From Silanimonas sp021297925 (GTDB taxonomy: Bacteria; Pseudomonadota; Gammaproteobacteria; Xanthomonadales; Xanthomonadaceae): 64,000 bases of DNA. The stretch is from positions 1 to 64,000 of the forward strand of contig JAPZTL010000027.1 of the NCBI GenBank assembly GCA_027532825.1, written 5' to 3'. Below the pieces are notes generated by a model. It worked only from the letters and a program-made list of their open reading frames with translations, was not told the origin of the DNA and searched no databases. This document shows positions 26,593 through 35,349 of the stretch, piece after piece. Position numbers and translations under genes: made by a program. The first letter of the stretch is position 1, and each line of letters starts with the position of its first letter.

Positions 26593-27099
26593 GTGGCTGA
26601 TGAGACCAACCCCGCCGTGACCGGCGCCGACGCCCAGGCCCAGTTCGCCATCCAGAAGATCTACGTCAAGGACGTGTCCTTCGAGGCGCCGGGCACCCCG
26701 ATGGTGTTCAACGAGCAGGGCAACCCGGACCTGAACCTGAGCCTGAACCAGAAGGTCGGCAAGCTGGCGGACGACGTCTTCGAGGTCGTGCTGGGCATCA
26801 ACCTGACCTGCAAGCTCGGCGACAAGACCGTCTACATCGTCGAGCTCGAGCAAGCCGGCATCTTCGCGCTGCAGGGCTTCGACGAGCGCAATCTCGACTT
26901 CATGCTCGGCACCTACTGCCCGAACGTGCTCTTCCCCTATGCACGCGCGCTGGCGTCCGAGCTGATCCAGGCCGGCGGCTTCCCGCCGTTCTACCTGCAG
27001 CCGATCAATTTCGAGGCGATCTACGCCGAGAGCCTTCGCCGCCGCGCCGAGCAGCTCAAGTCCGGCGGCCTGGCCGCCCCGGCCGCCGGCAACGCCTGA
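26593..27099 (+). CDS. secB: SecB protein-export chaperone
   Basis: A 168-residue cytoplasmic chaperone that holds preproteins unfolded and delivers them to SecA. Conserved blocks are I-Y-V-K-D-V-S-F-E near 20-28, the E-L-E-Q-A-G-I-F strand near 88-95 and N-V-L-F-P-Y-A-R near 113-120, followed by G-G-F-P-P-F-Y-L-Q-P-I-N-F. Length is normal (E. coli 155). The start is GTG at 26593 with GGAG 8 nt upstream; an in-frame ATG 93 nt earlier would add an unlikely Pro-rich leader. Confidence 0.96.
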   Translation: MADETNPAVTGADAQAQFAIQKIYVKDVSFEAPGTPMVFNEQGNPDLNLSLNQKVGKLADDVFEVVLGINLTCKLGDKTVYIVELEQAGIFALQGFDERNLDFMLGTYCPNVLFPYARALASELIQAGGFPPFYLQPINFEAIYAESLRRRAEQLKSGGLAAPAAGNA

Positions 27100-27110
27100 T
27101 CCCTCGCCGG

Positions 27111-27140
27111 ATCGCCCGCCCGGCCCCGCCGCCGGGCGAT
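27111..27140 (+). terminator. Inverted repeat between secB and gpsA
   Basis: ATCGCCCG (27111-27118) and CGGGCGAT (27133-27140) are separated by 14 nt. It lies 11 bp past the secB stop and before the gpsA ribosome site, with no T-run, so it may be a partial terminator or an mRNA-stabilising hairpin. Confidence 0.3.
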
Positions 27141-27169
27141 GCACCGCCCCGCTCCATGAGGACGCCGGC

Positions 27170-28198
27170 ATGACCGCGACGAACACCGTCACCGTGCTGG
27201 GCTCCGGCTCCTGGGGCACCGCCTTGGCCGCGCAGATGGCGCGGCAGGGCCACGACACGCTGATCTGGGGCCGCGATGCGGCACAGGTCGAGGGCATCAA
27301 CACCCGCCACGAGAACGCCCGCTACCTGCCGGGCGTGGCGCTGCCCGACGGCCTTCGCGCGACCACCGACTTCGAGGCCGCTGCCCGCGCGGCCTCGATG
27401 CTGCTGGTGGTGACGCCCAGCCACGCCTTCACCGAAACGATCCGCCGGCTCGCGCCGCTGCGTCCGGCGGGCTGCGGCGTGGCCTGGGCCACCAAGGGCT
27501 TCGAGCCGGGCACCGGGCGCTTCCTGCACGAAGTGGCCGGGGAGCTGCTGGGGCCGGACGTGCCGCTAGCAGTCGTGACCGGCCCGTCGTTCGCGAAGGA
27601 AGTCGCCCAAGGCCTGCCGACCGCCGTCACCGCGCACTCCGATGACGCCGACTTCGCCCAGGCCGTGGCGGAAAAGCTCCACGGCCCGGCCTTCCGCGCC
27701 TATACCGGCACCGACATGCTCGGCGCCGAGCTGGGCGGTGCGATGAAGAACGTGCTGGCCGTCGCCACCGGCGTCGCCGACGGCATGGGCCTCGGGCTCA
27801 ACGCCCGCGCCGGCCTGATCACCCGCGGCATGAACGAGATGCTGCGCCTTGGCGCCGCGCTCGGCGCGCGCCCCGAGACCCTCATGGGCCTGGCCGGCGT
27901 CGGCGACCTGGTGCTCACCTGCACGGGCGACCTCTCGCGCAACCGCCGGCTCGGCTTGGCCTTGGGCAAGGGGCAGACCCTCGCCGAAGCGGTGGCCGCG
28001 ATTGGCCAGGTCGTGGAGTCGGTGCAGACCGCCGACGAGGTCATGCGCCAGGCGGAAGCCCACGGCATCGACCTGCCGATCAGCCGCCAGGTGCAGCGCG
28101 TGCTGCACGGGGAGATCACCCCGGTCGAAGGCCTGAAGGAACTGCTCGCCCGCGAGCAGAAGCCCGAGTACCCCGAAAGCCTGTTCCGGGACGGCTGA
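27170..28198 (+). CDS. gpsA: Glycerol-3-phosphate dehydrogenase [NAD(P)+]
   Basis: A 342-residue enzyme that reduces dihydroxyacetone phosphate to sn-glycerol-3-phosphate for phospholipid synthesis. The Rossmann motif is GSGSWGTALA at 11-20. VTGPSFAKEVAQG (about 138-150) and the catalytic-lysine block G-G-A-M-K-N-V-L-A (about 187-195) are intact, as is GDLVLTC. Length is standard (about 340). GAGGA lies 7 nt before the ATG. Downstream of secB as in enterobacteria, it converges with an Ax21-like barrel gene 22 nt away. Confidence 0.97.
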   Translation: MTATNTVTVLGSGSWGTALAAQMARQGHDTLIWGRDAAQVEGINTRHENARYLPGVALPDGLRATTDFEAAARAASMLLVVTPSHAFTETIRRLAPLRPAGCGVAWATKGFEPGTGRFLHEVAGELLGPDVPLAVVTGPSFAKEVAQGLPTAVTAHSDDADFAQAVAEKLHGPAFRAYTGTDMLGAELGGAMKNVLAVATGVADGMGLGLNARAGLITRGMNEMLRLGAALGARPETLMGLAGVGDLVLTCTGDLSRNRRLGLALGKGQTLAEAVAAIGQVVESVQTADEVMRQAEAHGIDLPISRQVQRVLHGEITPVEGLKELLAREQKPEYPESLFRDG

Positions 28199-28220
28199 AC
28201 CACCGCTGGTGCGCGCCGGA

Positions 28221-28829
28221 TCAGAAGCGGACACGCACGCCGATCCGGAACACCTCTCCGACGTCGTCGAACAGCACGTCGGTGGTGATGCCGATGCGCT
28301 TCGTGACCAGAACGTGCGCGCCAACCTCGCCGACCAGTTCGCGACCACGGTCGCCGGCCTCGAACGCCCCGGCGAGCGCGCGGACCTCGAAACGCTCGCC
28401 GACGCTGCCACGGAAGCCCACCGACAAGCGTGCGCCGCTGGCATCGTCCTCGAAAACGCCCGACCTGCCGATGCCGCGCCGGCGCACGTCGTCGCTGCGG
28501 AAAGCGAACTCGCCCTCAACGGCCCAGAAATCGCCGATCGCGTGGCGATAGCCGGCGCCAGCGTCGAAGCCGCGGCGCGAAACGTCGCTCCCGCCGTCCT
28601 CGCCCGAGGCGTCGATGACGCTGCCATGCAGGTACAGGCCCGAAGCGCCGGCCTCGGCGAGATCGAGGCTGCCGCGCAGGCCGCCGCCGAGGACGTCGCC
28701 GTCGCCGGCGACGAAACCCTCGACGAAGTCGTACGGGAGCGGCTCGGCGAGGGCCGCGACGGGCGCGACCAGGGCCAGCGCCAACGGGCCGGCGGCAAGG
28801 GCGGACGGACGGCGGTTCGTCGAAGGCAT
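28221..28829 (-). CDS. Ax21-like outer-membrane beta-barrel protein (paralog A)
   Basis: A 202-residue protein with a Sec signal peptide ending A-A-L-A (about residue 28), then amphipathic strands and a C-terminal R-V-R-F. The final aromatic is the hallmark of an outer-membrane barrel inserted by the Bam machinery. The mature start P-Y-D-F-V-E-G-F parallels Y-T-F-V-E-G-T of the neighbouring paralog, placing both in the Ax21/small-barrel family of Xanthomonadaceae. I chose the ATG giving a compact signal peptide; an ATG 45 nt earlier is possible. Function is unknown. Confidence 0.78.
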   Translation of the reverse strand: MPSTNRRPSALAAGPLALALVAPVAALAEPLPYDFVEGFVAGDGDVLGGGLRGSLDLAEAGASGLYLHGSVIDASGEDGGSDVSRRGFDAGAGYRHAIGDFWAVEGEFAFRSDDVRRRGIGRSGVFEDDASGARLSVGFRGSVGERFEVRALAGAFEAGDRGRELVGEVGAHVLVTKRIGITTDVLFDDVGEVFRIGVRVRF

Positions 28830-28928
28830 CGCCAGGCGGGTCGAGGGAATCGGCTGGCACGATGCCGCGCGCATCGTCGCAGATCAAGGGCGCGAGACCC
28901 GCGACGACGCGACGAGCCCCACGAACGA

Positions 28929-28954
28929 CGACGCCCGGCCGGGGCCGGGCGTCG
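28929..28954 (-). terminator. Strong hairpin between the two Ax21-like genes
   Basis: The 12-bp arms CGACGCCCGGCC (28929-28940) and GGCCGGGCGTCG (28943-28954) have a 2-nt loop, 61 bp past the stop of the upstream Ax21-like gene. On the minus strand the hairpin is followed by TCGTTCGT. Likely a terminator separating the two genes. Confidence 0.55.
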
Positions 28955-29015
28955 CGGTGCCGAAGGCATGGGCCGGTTGCCCCGGTGCCGGGGCGGCGGT
29001 CCCCGCTTCGTTCGA

Positions 29016-29552
29016 TCAGAAACTGGCGCGCACGCCGACCGTGTAGATCCGGGCGCTGTCGTCGAACTCGATCTCGCCGGTGACGCCCCAAGTCTTGTCG
29101 AAGCGGTACTGCAGGCCGAACGTGCCGGTGAAGTCGCCATTGACGTTGCTGTAGTCGCGGTAGCTGACCTTGGCGAGGCCCTCGAGGTTCGAGGTGAGGC
29201 TGCCGCGCAGGCCGGTCGACACGCGGTAGCCACTCTCGCCTTCAGCGTCGGCGTATGCGGCCTCGGTGATCAGGTCGACGTTGTCGGCGAGGCCATGGGC
29301 GTAGCCGAGGCCGAGCTCCCACAAGTCGGCGTCGGCGCCGTTCTCGGAGTAGTTCTGGTAGCTGCCGAGGCCATAGAAGCCCGTGTCGGCGAACGCGACC
29401 GAACCACGCAGGCCGAGCCCGTCGATGCGGTCGATGCCGTCGGCGTCGATGTTGTTGTAGGTGCCTTCGACGAAGGTGTAGCTGCGCTCGGCGGCCTGCG
29501 CCGACAGCGGCAGGGCGGCGGCGAGGGCCAGGGCGATCAGGGTGGTGCGCAT
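29016..29552 (-). CDS. Ax21-like outer-membrane beta-barrel protein (paralog B)
   Basis: A 178-residue protein with a textbook signal peptide (MRTTLIALALAAALPLSAQA) followed by the mature start A-E-R-S-Y-T-F-V-E-G. About eight amphipathic strands alternate Tyr/Gly-rich and charged segments, and the chain ends V-G-V-R-A-S-F, a Bam-type C-terminal Phe. Both signal and mature start match the Ax21 family of Xanthomonas. That name is kept only as a family label; quorum-sensing and immune-elicitor claims for Ax21 have been withdrawn. An AAAGGA ribosome site precedes the ATG. Confidence 0.86.
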   Translation of the reverse strand: MRTTLIALALAAALPLSAQAAERSYTFVEGTYNNIDADGIDRIDGLGLRGSVAFADTGFYGLGSYQNYSENGADADLWELGLGYAHGLADNVDLITEAAYADAEGESGYRVSTGLRGSLTSNLEGLAKVSYRDYSNVNGDFTGTFGLQYRFDKTWGVTGEIEFDDSARIYTVGVRASF

Positions 29553-29751
29553 GGCGATGTCCTTTCTTGTTCGTTGGGGGGTGGCTCGGGGGAGCCCCGC
29601 GGCAGGGCAGCCGCGAGGCCCCAACATCGCGAGGGCGGCGATCGATGGCAACCCAACGGACTCTGAACATTCAGCCGCGCGCAGGACAACGAAGGTCAGG
29701 GAAACACCGGATGGCGCTTGCGGCATGGCGTCGCGTTGGTGCACGCGCGCG

Positions 29752-30213
29752 TCAGGCGCCTTCGTACCCGCACTGGCGCCACGCTTCGAACACGGCGACG
29801 GCCACGGCGTTCGAGAGGTTCAGGCTGCGCTGGCCCGGACGCATCGGCAGCGCGACGCGGGCGGAAGGATCGAAGCGCGCGAGCACCTGCGCCGGCAGCC
29901 CGGTGGTCTCGCGGCCGAACAGGAACGCGTCGCCGGGCCGGTAGGCCACGCGATCGAAGCGCGTCGCCTCGCCGGTCTCGACCACCCACCAGCGCGTGGG
30001 TCCGATCGCGGCGATGCAGGCCTCGAGATCATCGTGGACGGCCAGCGTCGCGTACTCGTGGTAGTCGAGTCCAGCGCGGCGCAACCGGGCATCGTCGACC
30101 TCGAAACCCAGCGGACGGACGAGATGCAGCGACGCGCCGGTGTTCGCGCACAGGCGGATCGCGTTGCCGGTGTTCGGCGGGATCTCGGGCTGGAAGAGGA
30201 CGACGTGGAACAC
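29752..30213 (-). CDS. trmL: tRNA (cytidine/uridine-34 2'-O)-methyltransferase
   Basis: A 153-residue SPOUT methyltransferase that methylates the wobble ribose of tRNA-Leu. The signature P-E-I-P-P-N-T-G-N near 9-17, L-F-G-R-E-T-T-G-L-P near 97-106 and the knotted C-terminal R-S-L-N-L-S-N-A-V-A-V (about 128-138) are all present. Length equals E. coli TrmL (157). In enterobacteria trmL also sits close to secB-gpsA (with cysE between), so a conserved neighbourhood persists here with the Ax21 genes inserted. Confidence 0.95.
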   Translation of the reverse strand: MFHVVLFQPEIPPNTGNAIRLCANTGASLHLVRPLGFEVDDARLRRAGLDYHEYATLAVHDDLEACIAAIGPTRWWVVETGEATRFDRVAYRPGDAFLFGRETTGLPAQVLARFDPSARVALPMRPGQRSLNLSNAVAVAVFEAWRQCGYEGA

Positions 30214-30267
30214 GCGGGCGACGGGATCGGAGCGGGGGACGAGTATGCGCCCCGAGCGATGGCGTGC

Positions 30268-31071
30268 TCAGGCCCCGACGCGGCACGCGCGCAGCGGTTC
30301 GGCGGCAAGCCGCTCGAAGTCCGCGGAGGCCACGGGACGGGCGGGCTCGGGGAACTCGATCCGCACGGTCAGGGGGTCTTCGCCCGCGTCGTCACGAAGG
30401 TTCGACAGCCCCTCGAAGCGCAGCAGGCGGCGGTCGGCCTCGGCGTACACGACGTCGATGTGCGGGGCGAGCCATCCCAGCAGGCCGCCGAGGCGGAGCC
30501 GGAAACGCCGGGCGGGTTCGTCGCCGTCCGCGGCGGCTTCGACTTGGTAGACCTTGAAGCCGTAGCTCGTGAGGCGCGACGGCACGAGGAAGTCCATCGG
30601 CACCCGCTCCCCGCGCGCCAGCGCCGGCCAATTGCCCCGCACCCACTGGTCGAAACCGGCATCCGCGACGAACACCCCGTCGGGCAGCATTGCCTGACGG
30701 GGCTCGGCGTCCGGGCGGTCGACGAAGACTTGGGCACCGCCCCGCCCCCGCTGCAAGCCCTCGCGGTAGCCGCTGCGCGCGTCCTCGAACTGGAAGGCGG
30801 GGGCCGATGGCGCCCCGCGGTAGTCGACGCGCTTGCGCGCGAACGGCGTGCCGTCGGTGCAGCGGTAGACGACGAGGCGCTCGAGCGGGCCGCCGTCGGG
30901 CGCCGTCCGCATCAGGTGCTGTTCGCGGTAGAGCGGCCTGCCGTCGTCGAGCGCGGAGGCGAACCCGACCTCCTCGCGGAGGGACGCGACGACCGGATCG
31001 GCCATGAGCGTGGCGAGGACAAGCGCGGCGAGGCCGTGGCCCCGCGAAAGGACGGGACGATGGCTCACCAC
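30268..31071 (-). CDS. Secreted protein of unknown function
   Basis: A 267-residue protein with an N-terminal signal peptide (hydrophobic about 14-29) and a mature beta-rich region containing Y-R-E-Q-H near 48-52, C-T-D-G near 70-73 and D-A-G-F-D-Q-W-V-R-G-N-W near 138-149. The pattern of strands with conserved Tyr/Arg/Asp suggests a periplasmic lipid- or ligand-binding fold of the LolA/DUF3108 kind; this is an impression only. It begins with tandem GTG codons and overlaps the end of the SDR gene by 7 bp, implying co-transcription. I do not recognise the family. Confidence 0.72.
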   Translation of the reverse strand: MVSHRPVLSRGHGLAALVLATLMADPVVASLREEVGFASALDDGRPLYREQHLMRTAPDGGPLERLVVYRCTDGTPFARKRVDYRGAPSAPAFQFEDARSGYREGLQRGRGGAQVFVDRPDAEPRQAMLPDGVFVADAGFDQWVRGNWPALARGERVPMDFLVPSRLTSYGFKVYQVEAAADGDEPARRFRLRLGGLLGWLAPHIDVVYAEADRRLLRFEGLSNLRDDAGEDPLTVRIEFPEPARPVASADFERLAAEPLRACRVGA

Positions 31072-31775
31072 GGCAGCTCCTCTCCCCGGTAGTCGAGGAA
31101 TCGCATCGCCCCGTCGCGGGGCAGGGCATCGATCACCGCCAGCAGGCCGGCGACGGCCTCGCGGGGTTCCAGTGGCGCCTGCGGCCCGCCCATCGCCGTG
31201 CGCACCCAGCCGGGGTGCAGCAGCACGCCGGCGATGCCGGCCGCATGCAGCGGCTCCGCGAGCAGCCGGCCCGCCATGTTCAGGGCGGCCTTGGCCATCG
31301 CGTAGCTGGGCGTGTAGAACCGGTCCGTCCGGGCGATCGACCCCAGCTGGGACGTGATGAACGCGACGGCGGGCGCCCGCCCCTCACCCAGCAGCGGCAG
31401 CAGCGCCTCCGTCAGCAGCAGAGGCGCCAGCGCGTTGGTTTCGAAGGCCTCGCGGAAGGCCGCGGGGTCCAGGGCGCCGAGACGCTCGTCGCGGACGAGG
31501 ACGCCGGCGTTGTGGATGATCCGGTCGATCGCGCCCCAATGCGCCGCGACGACCTCCCGGACGGACGCGCGGGAGGCGGCGTCGCTCACGTCGAGCGCAT
31601 GGACCCGGAGACGGTCCCCGGCCTCGTCCGCGAGCGCGGCGAGTGCCGGCGCGCCGGCGGGATCGCGGCAGGCCGCCAGCACGGCATCGCCGCGGGCGAG
31701 GCACTGGCGGACGAATTCGAGGCCGAGGCCCCGGGAGCCGCCGGTGACGAGGATGCGGGAGGGGAAAGTGGCCAT
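31065..31775 (-). CDS. Short-chain dehydrogenase/reductase
   Basis: A 236-residue classical SDR. The NAD(P)-binding motif is TGGSRGLG at 11-18, followed by H-N-A-G (the NNAG variant) near 88-91, a catalytic Ser in I-T-S-Q-L-G-S, and Y-A-M-A-K (Y-x3-K). The C-terminus H-P-G-W-V-R-T is typical of the C-factor-like subgroup. The substrate cannot be predicted. It diverges from the M16 protease gene across 120 bp and overlaps the downstream secreted-protein gene by 7 bp. Confidence 0.88.
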   Translation of the reverse strand: MATFPSRILVTGGSRGLGLEFVRQCLARGDAVLAACRDPAGAPALAALADEAGDRLRVHALDVSDAASRASVREVVAAHWGAIDRIIHNAGVLVRDERLGALDPAAFREAFETNALAPLLLTEALLPLLGEGRAPAVAFITSQLGSIARTDRFYTPSYAMAKAALNMAGRLLAEPLHAAGIAGVLLHPGWVRTAMGGPQAPLEPREAVAGLLAVIDALPRDGAMRFLDYRGEELPW

Positions 31776-31895
31776 TCGCCGACCATGCGCCCGTGCCGGT
31801 CGCGCAGGCGTCAAGGCGACCCTGCCCTCCGGCACAGGTCGGCGACCCGCGGCAGGCGCTACCCTCGCTCGCCTCCCCCGTCGTCCGGACCCGCC

Positions 31896-34763
31896 ATGCC
31901 CCTGCTCCGACCGCTGACCCTCGCGCTCGCCCTCGCCCTGCCCGGCCTCGCCCTCGCGTCGTCGGCACCCGCCGCGGACGGCGGAACGCCCGCCGAGGTG
32001 CGCATTCCCTACGAGACGTTCACCCTGCCGAACGGCCTGCGGGTGATCGTGCACACCGACCGCAAGGCACCGATCGTGGCCGTCAACGTCTGGTACCACG
32101 TGGGCAGCAAGGACGAGGAACCGGGCCGCACCGGCTTTGCCCACCTTTTTGAACACCTGATGTTCCAAGGCTCGGAAAACTGGAAGAACGAGTTCTTCGG
32201 CCCCTTCGAGCAGGTGGGTGCCACCGACCAGAACGGCACCACCAACACCGACCGCACGAACTACTTCCAGAACGTGCCGACCACCGCGCTCGACCTTGCG
32301 CTGTGGATGGAATCCGACCGCATGGGCCACTTCGCCGGCGCCATCTCGCAGGAACTTCTGGATGAGCAGCGCGGCGTGGTGCAAAACGAGAAGCGCCAAG
32401 GCGAGAACCAGCCCTACGGCCGCGTCTGGAGCTTCCTCGCCGAGAAGGGCTTCCCGTCCGGGCACCCCTACAGCTGGAGCACGATCGGCTCGATGGCCGA
32501 CCTCAACGCCGCCTCGATCGAGGACGTGAAGCGCTGGTTCTCGGCCTGGTATGGCCCGAACAACGCGGTGCTGGTGCTGGCCGGCGACATCGACCTCGCG
32601 ACGGCGAAGGAAAAGGTGGCGAAGTACTTCGGCGACATCCCGGCGGGCCCAACCATGACGCAGCCGGCGGTGAACCTCGCTGCCCGCACGGAAAGCGCCC
32701 GCTACACGATGACCGACCGCGTGCCGCAGTCGCGGCTGTATCGCGTGTGGAACACCCCGCAGTTCGGCACGGCCGACGCCCAGCAACTCTCGCTGCTGGC
32801 CCAGGTGCTCGCCGGCTCACGCAGCTCGCGCCTCGACAAGCGACTGGTGTTCGAGGAGAAGCTCGCCGACAGCGTCGGCGCCTTCTCATGGGGCAGCCAG
32901 CTCGCAGGCATGTTCATGCTGCAGGTCGACATCAAGCAGGGCGTCGACCCGGCCAAGGTCGAGGCCATCGTCGATGAGGAAATGAAGAAGCTGCTGGCCG
33001 AGGGCCCCACAGCCACCGAGATCGACCAGGCGCGCACCGTGTTTGAAGCCGGGTTCATCCGCGGCATCGAGCGCATCGGCGGCTTCGGCGGCAAGGCCGA
33101 CGTGCTGGCCGAGTGCGCCGTGTTCACCGGCGACCCCGGCTGCTACCGCCGCGATCTCGCCGTGCTGGGTGGCGCCACCGCCGCCTCGGTGCAGGCCGCC
33201 GGCCGCCAGTGGCTGGGCCAAGGCGACCTCACGCTGCTCGTCACCCCGGGCGACCGCCCGGCCCTGATCGAGGACAACAGCACGGCGCGCGAGGGCTATG
33301 TGTCACCGCCGATCCCCGCCGTCGATCCGAGATTCACCACGGTCGCCAGCACGGTCGACCGCAGTGCCGGCCCGCCGATGCCCGACACCTATCCGGGCTT
33401 GAGTTTCCCGGCCCTGCAGCGCGCCACGCTGGCGAACGGCATGAAGGTCGTGCTGGCCGAGCGCAAGGGCCTTCCGGTGGTGCAGATGAGCATGGAGTTC
33501 ACTGGCGGCTACGCGGCCGACCAGGGCCGCAAGCTGGGCACCTCGAGCTTCACGATGGGCATGCTCGACGAAGGCGCCGGCGACTACGACGCACTGCGGT
33601 TCGGCGACCGCGCCGAGTCGCTGGGCGCCCAGCTCAGCGCCGGCGCGAGCCTGGACGGTGGCAACGCCTTCCTCTCGGCGCTCACCGACAAGCTCGATGC
33701 CTCGCTCGCGCTCTATGCCGACATGATCCAGCGCCCGCGCTTCGCCGAAGCCGATGTCGAACGCGTTCGCGCCAGCTGGCTTGCCGGCATCAAGCAGGAA
33801 AAGGCCCGTCCGAACGCGCTGGCCAACCGCCTGCTGCCGCCACTGATGTACGGCGAAGGCCATCCGTACGCCATCCCGTTCTCGGGCTCGGGCACCGAGG
33901 CCTCGATCGCCTCGCTGACGGTCGACGACCTGAAGGCGTTCCACGGCGACTTCGTTCGCCCCGACAACGCCACCCTGATCGTCGTCGGTGACACCACGCT
34001 GGCCGAGATCACCCCGATGCTCGAGAAGCACTTCGGCGACTGGAAGGCCCCGTCCACGCCGGTGCCGCAGCCGGCCATCGCTCCCGTGGCCCTGCCCACC
34101 CAGCCGCGCGTGTTCCTGGTCGACCAGCCCGGCGCCCTCCAGGCCACGATCCTCGCCGGCCAACTGGCGCCGCCGACCACCGACGCGCGCGCCGTCGAGT
34201 TCGATATCGCCAACTCGGTGCTCGGGGGTGAGTTCAGCTCGCGCCTGAACATGAACCTGCGCGAGGAGAAGAGCTGGGCCTACGGCGCCTACAGCTTCAC
34301 CTCGGGCGCCAAGGGCCAGCGCCCGTGGATCGCCTTCGCCCCGGTGCAGATCGACAAGACCGCCGAGGCCCTGCAGGAAATGCAGCGCGAGATCGCCGCC
34401 TACGCCGCTGGCTCCGAGCCGGCCACGGCCGAGGAGGTCGCCAAGATCCAGGCCACCGAGATCCGCAGCCTGCCGGGCTCGTTCGAGACGGCCAATGCGG
34501 TGCTGGGCCAGATCGGCGGCATCGTCCGCTACGGGCGCCCGGACAACTGGGTCGAGGTGCGCCGCTCGCGCATCGAGGGCCTGAACCCGGCGATCGTCAA
34601 CGCGGCGGCGAAGACCCTCGATCCGAAGGCGCTGACCTGGGTGGTCGTCGGCGACCTGTCGAAGATCGAGGCGCCGGTGCGCGCCCTGGACCTCGGCGAG
34701 GTGCAGGTCATCGACTCGGACGGCCGCCCGGTCGCCGCGCCGGCCACGACCGCCGCGCGCTGA
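31896..34763 (+). CDS. Periplasmic M16-family zinc metalloprotease
   Basis: A 955-residue protein with a signal peptide (hydrophobic about 5-21) and two M16 (pitrilysin-type) repeats, each with its peptidase and inactive halves. The inverted zinc motif H-L-F-E-H is at 83-87, with the distal Glu in VVQNEKRQG around 164. The second repeat (from about 510) lacks an HxxEH, as usual for tandem two-domain members. It probably degrades oligopeptides in the periplasm. ATG 31896 gives the signal peptide and lies about 30 nt past a TACCCT hexamer. It ends 120 nt before the DUF4156 gene. Confidence 0.94.
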   Translation: MPLLRPLTLALALALPGLALASSAPAADGGTPAEVRIPYETFTLPNGLRVIVHTDRKAPIVAVNVWYHVGSKDEEPGRTGFAHLFEHLMFQGSENWKNEFFGPFEQVGATDQNGTTNTDRTNYFQNVPTTALDLALWMESDRMGHFAGAISQELLDEQRGVVQNEKRQGENQPYGRVWSFLAEKGFPSGHPYSWSTIGSMADLNAASIEDVKRWFSAWYGPNNAVLVLAGDIDLATAKEKVAKYFGDIPAGPTMTQPAVNLAARTESARYTMTDRVPQSRLYRVWNTPQFGTADAQQLSLLAQVLAGSRSSRLDKRLVFEEKLADSVGAFSWGSQLAGMFMLQVDIKQGVDPAKVEAIVDEEMKKLLAEGPTATEIDQARTVFEAGFIRGIERIGGFGGKADVLAECAVFTGDPGCYRRDLAVLGGATAASVQAAGRQWLGQGDLTLLVTPGDRPALIEDNSTAREGYVSPPIPAVDPRFTTVASTVDRSAGPPMPDTYPGLSFPALQRATLANGMKVVLAERKGLPVVQMSMEFTGGYAADQGRKLGTSSFTMGMLDEGAGDYDALRFGDRAESLGAQLSAGASLDGGNAFLSALTDKLDASLALYADMIQRPRFAEADVERVRASWLAGIKQEKARPNALANRLLPPLMYGEGHPYAIPFSGSGTEASIASLTVDDLKAFHGDFVRPDNATLIVVGDTTLAEITPMLEKHFGDWKAPSTPVPQPAIAPVALPTQPRVFLVDQPGALQATILAGQLAPPTTDARAVEFDIANSVLGGEFSSRLNMNLREEKSWAYGAYSFTSGAKGQRPWIAFAPVQIDKTAEALQEMQREIAAYAAGSEPATAEEVAKIQATEIRSLPGSFETANAVLGQIGGIVRYGRPDNWVEVRRSRIEGLNPAIVNAAAKTLDPKALTWVVVGDLSKIEAPVRALDLGEVQVIDSDGRPVAAPATTAAR

Positions 34764-34773
34764 CGTCGCGGGG

Positions 34774-34792
34774 GGGCCGGCCGCGCCGGCCC
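34774..34792 (+). terminator. GC hairpin after the M16 gene
   Basis: GGGCCGGC (34774-34781) and GCCGGCCC (34785-34792) enclose a 3-nt loop, 10 bp after the M16 stop. There is no T-run; it is probably auxiliary to the stronger terminator at 34819-34844. Confidence 0.35.
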
Positions 34793-34818
34793 GGCGCGGA
34801 GTTAATCCCCGATTGACC

Positions 34819-34851
34819 CGACGCCCGGCACAATCCGGGCGTCGCCTTTTT
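34819..34851 (+). terminator. Rho-independent terminator of the M16 gene
   Basis: The 10-bp arms CGACGCCCGG (34819-34828) and CCGGGCGTCG (34835-34844) have loop CACAAT and are followed by CCTTTTT (34845-34851). It is the best canonical terminator in the window. The loop CACAAT also fits the -10-like signature and lies 49 nt before the DUF4156 ATG. Confidence 0.8.
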
Positions 34852-34883
34852 CGCTCTTCCCCCGACCTCCCGGAGATCCCGCG

Positions 34884-35294
34884 ATGCGCCACTGCCGCCT
34901 GTCGATCGTTCCTTTCCTCGCCGTCGTCGCGCTCTCGGGCTGCTCCTTCGTCGAGATCCAGCCGGGCGGCGTCCAGGTGCGCGTCGCGACGCCGGGCCAG
35001 GCGCTGAGCTGCGAGCGTCGCGGCGAGATCGTGGTCTCCGTGAAGGACCGGCTCGGGCCGCTCGACCGCAACGAACTGCGGGTGCGCGACGAACTCGAGG
35101 TGCTGGCCCGCAACGAGGCGCCCGCGCTGGGCGCCGACACCGTGCAGGCGCTCGGCGATCCGATGGACGGCGAACAGCGCTTCCGGGCCTACCGCTGCGG
35201 CGGTCCCGTCGGCCCGCGTCCGGCGGGGCCGGAGACCACCGTCGAGCCGCTGCCGGAGGGCGAGGCGGAAACGGCGCCCCTGCGCGACGAGTGA
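34884..35294 (+). CDS. DUF4156-like lipoprotein
   Basis: A 136-residue lipoprotein. The signal peptide ends A-L-S-G-C, so Cys20 is lipidated. The mature domain (about 21-110) contains V-R-V-A-T and C-E-R-R-G-E-I-V-V-S-V-K-D, with Cys43 and Cys105 as a possible disulfide pair, which resembles small DUF4156 outer-membrane lipoproteins. The last 25 residues are Pro/Glu-rich and disordered. The ribosome site GGAG is 7 nt upstream. It is followed by oleA 90 nt later, probably a separate transcript. Confidence 0.72.
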   Translation: MRHCRLSIVPFLAVVALSGCSFVEIQPGGVQVRVATPGQALSCERRGEIVVSVKDRLGPLDRNELRVRDELEVLARNEAPALGADTVQALGDPMDGEQRFRAYRCGGPVGPRPAGPETTVEPLPEGEAETAPLRDE

Positions 35295-35349
35295 ACCCGG
35301 CGGGCCGGGCGCGTGAAGGCCCCGGCCGGCAGGGTGCACAGGCGTGCGG

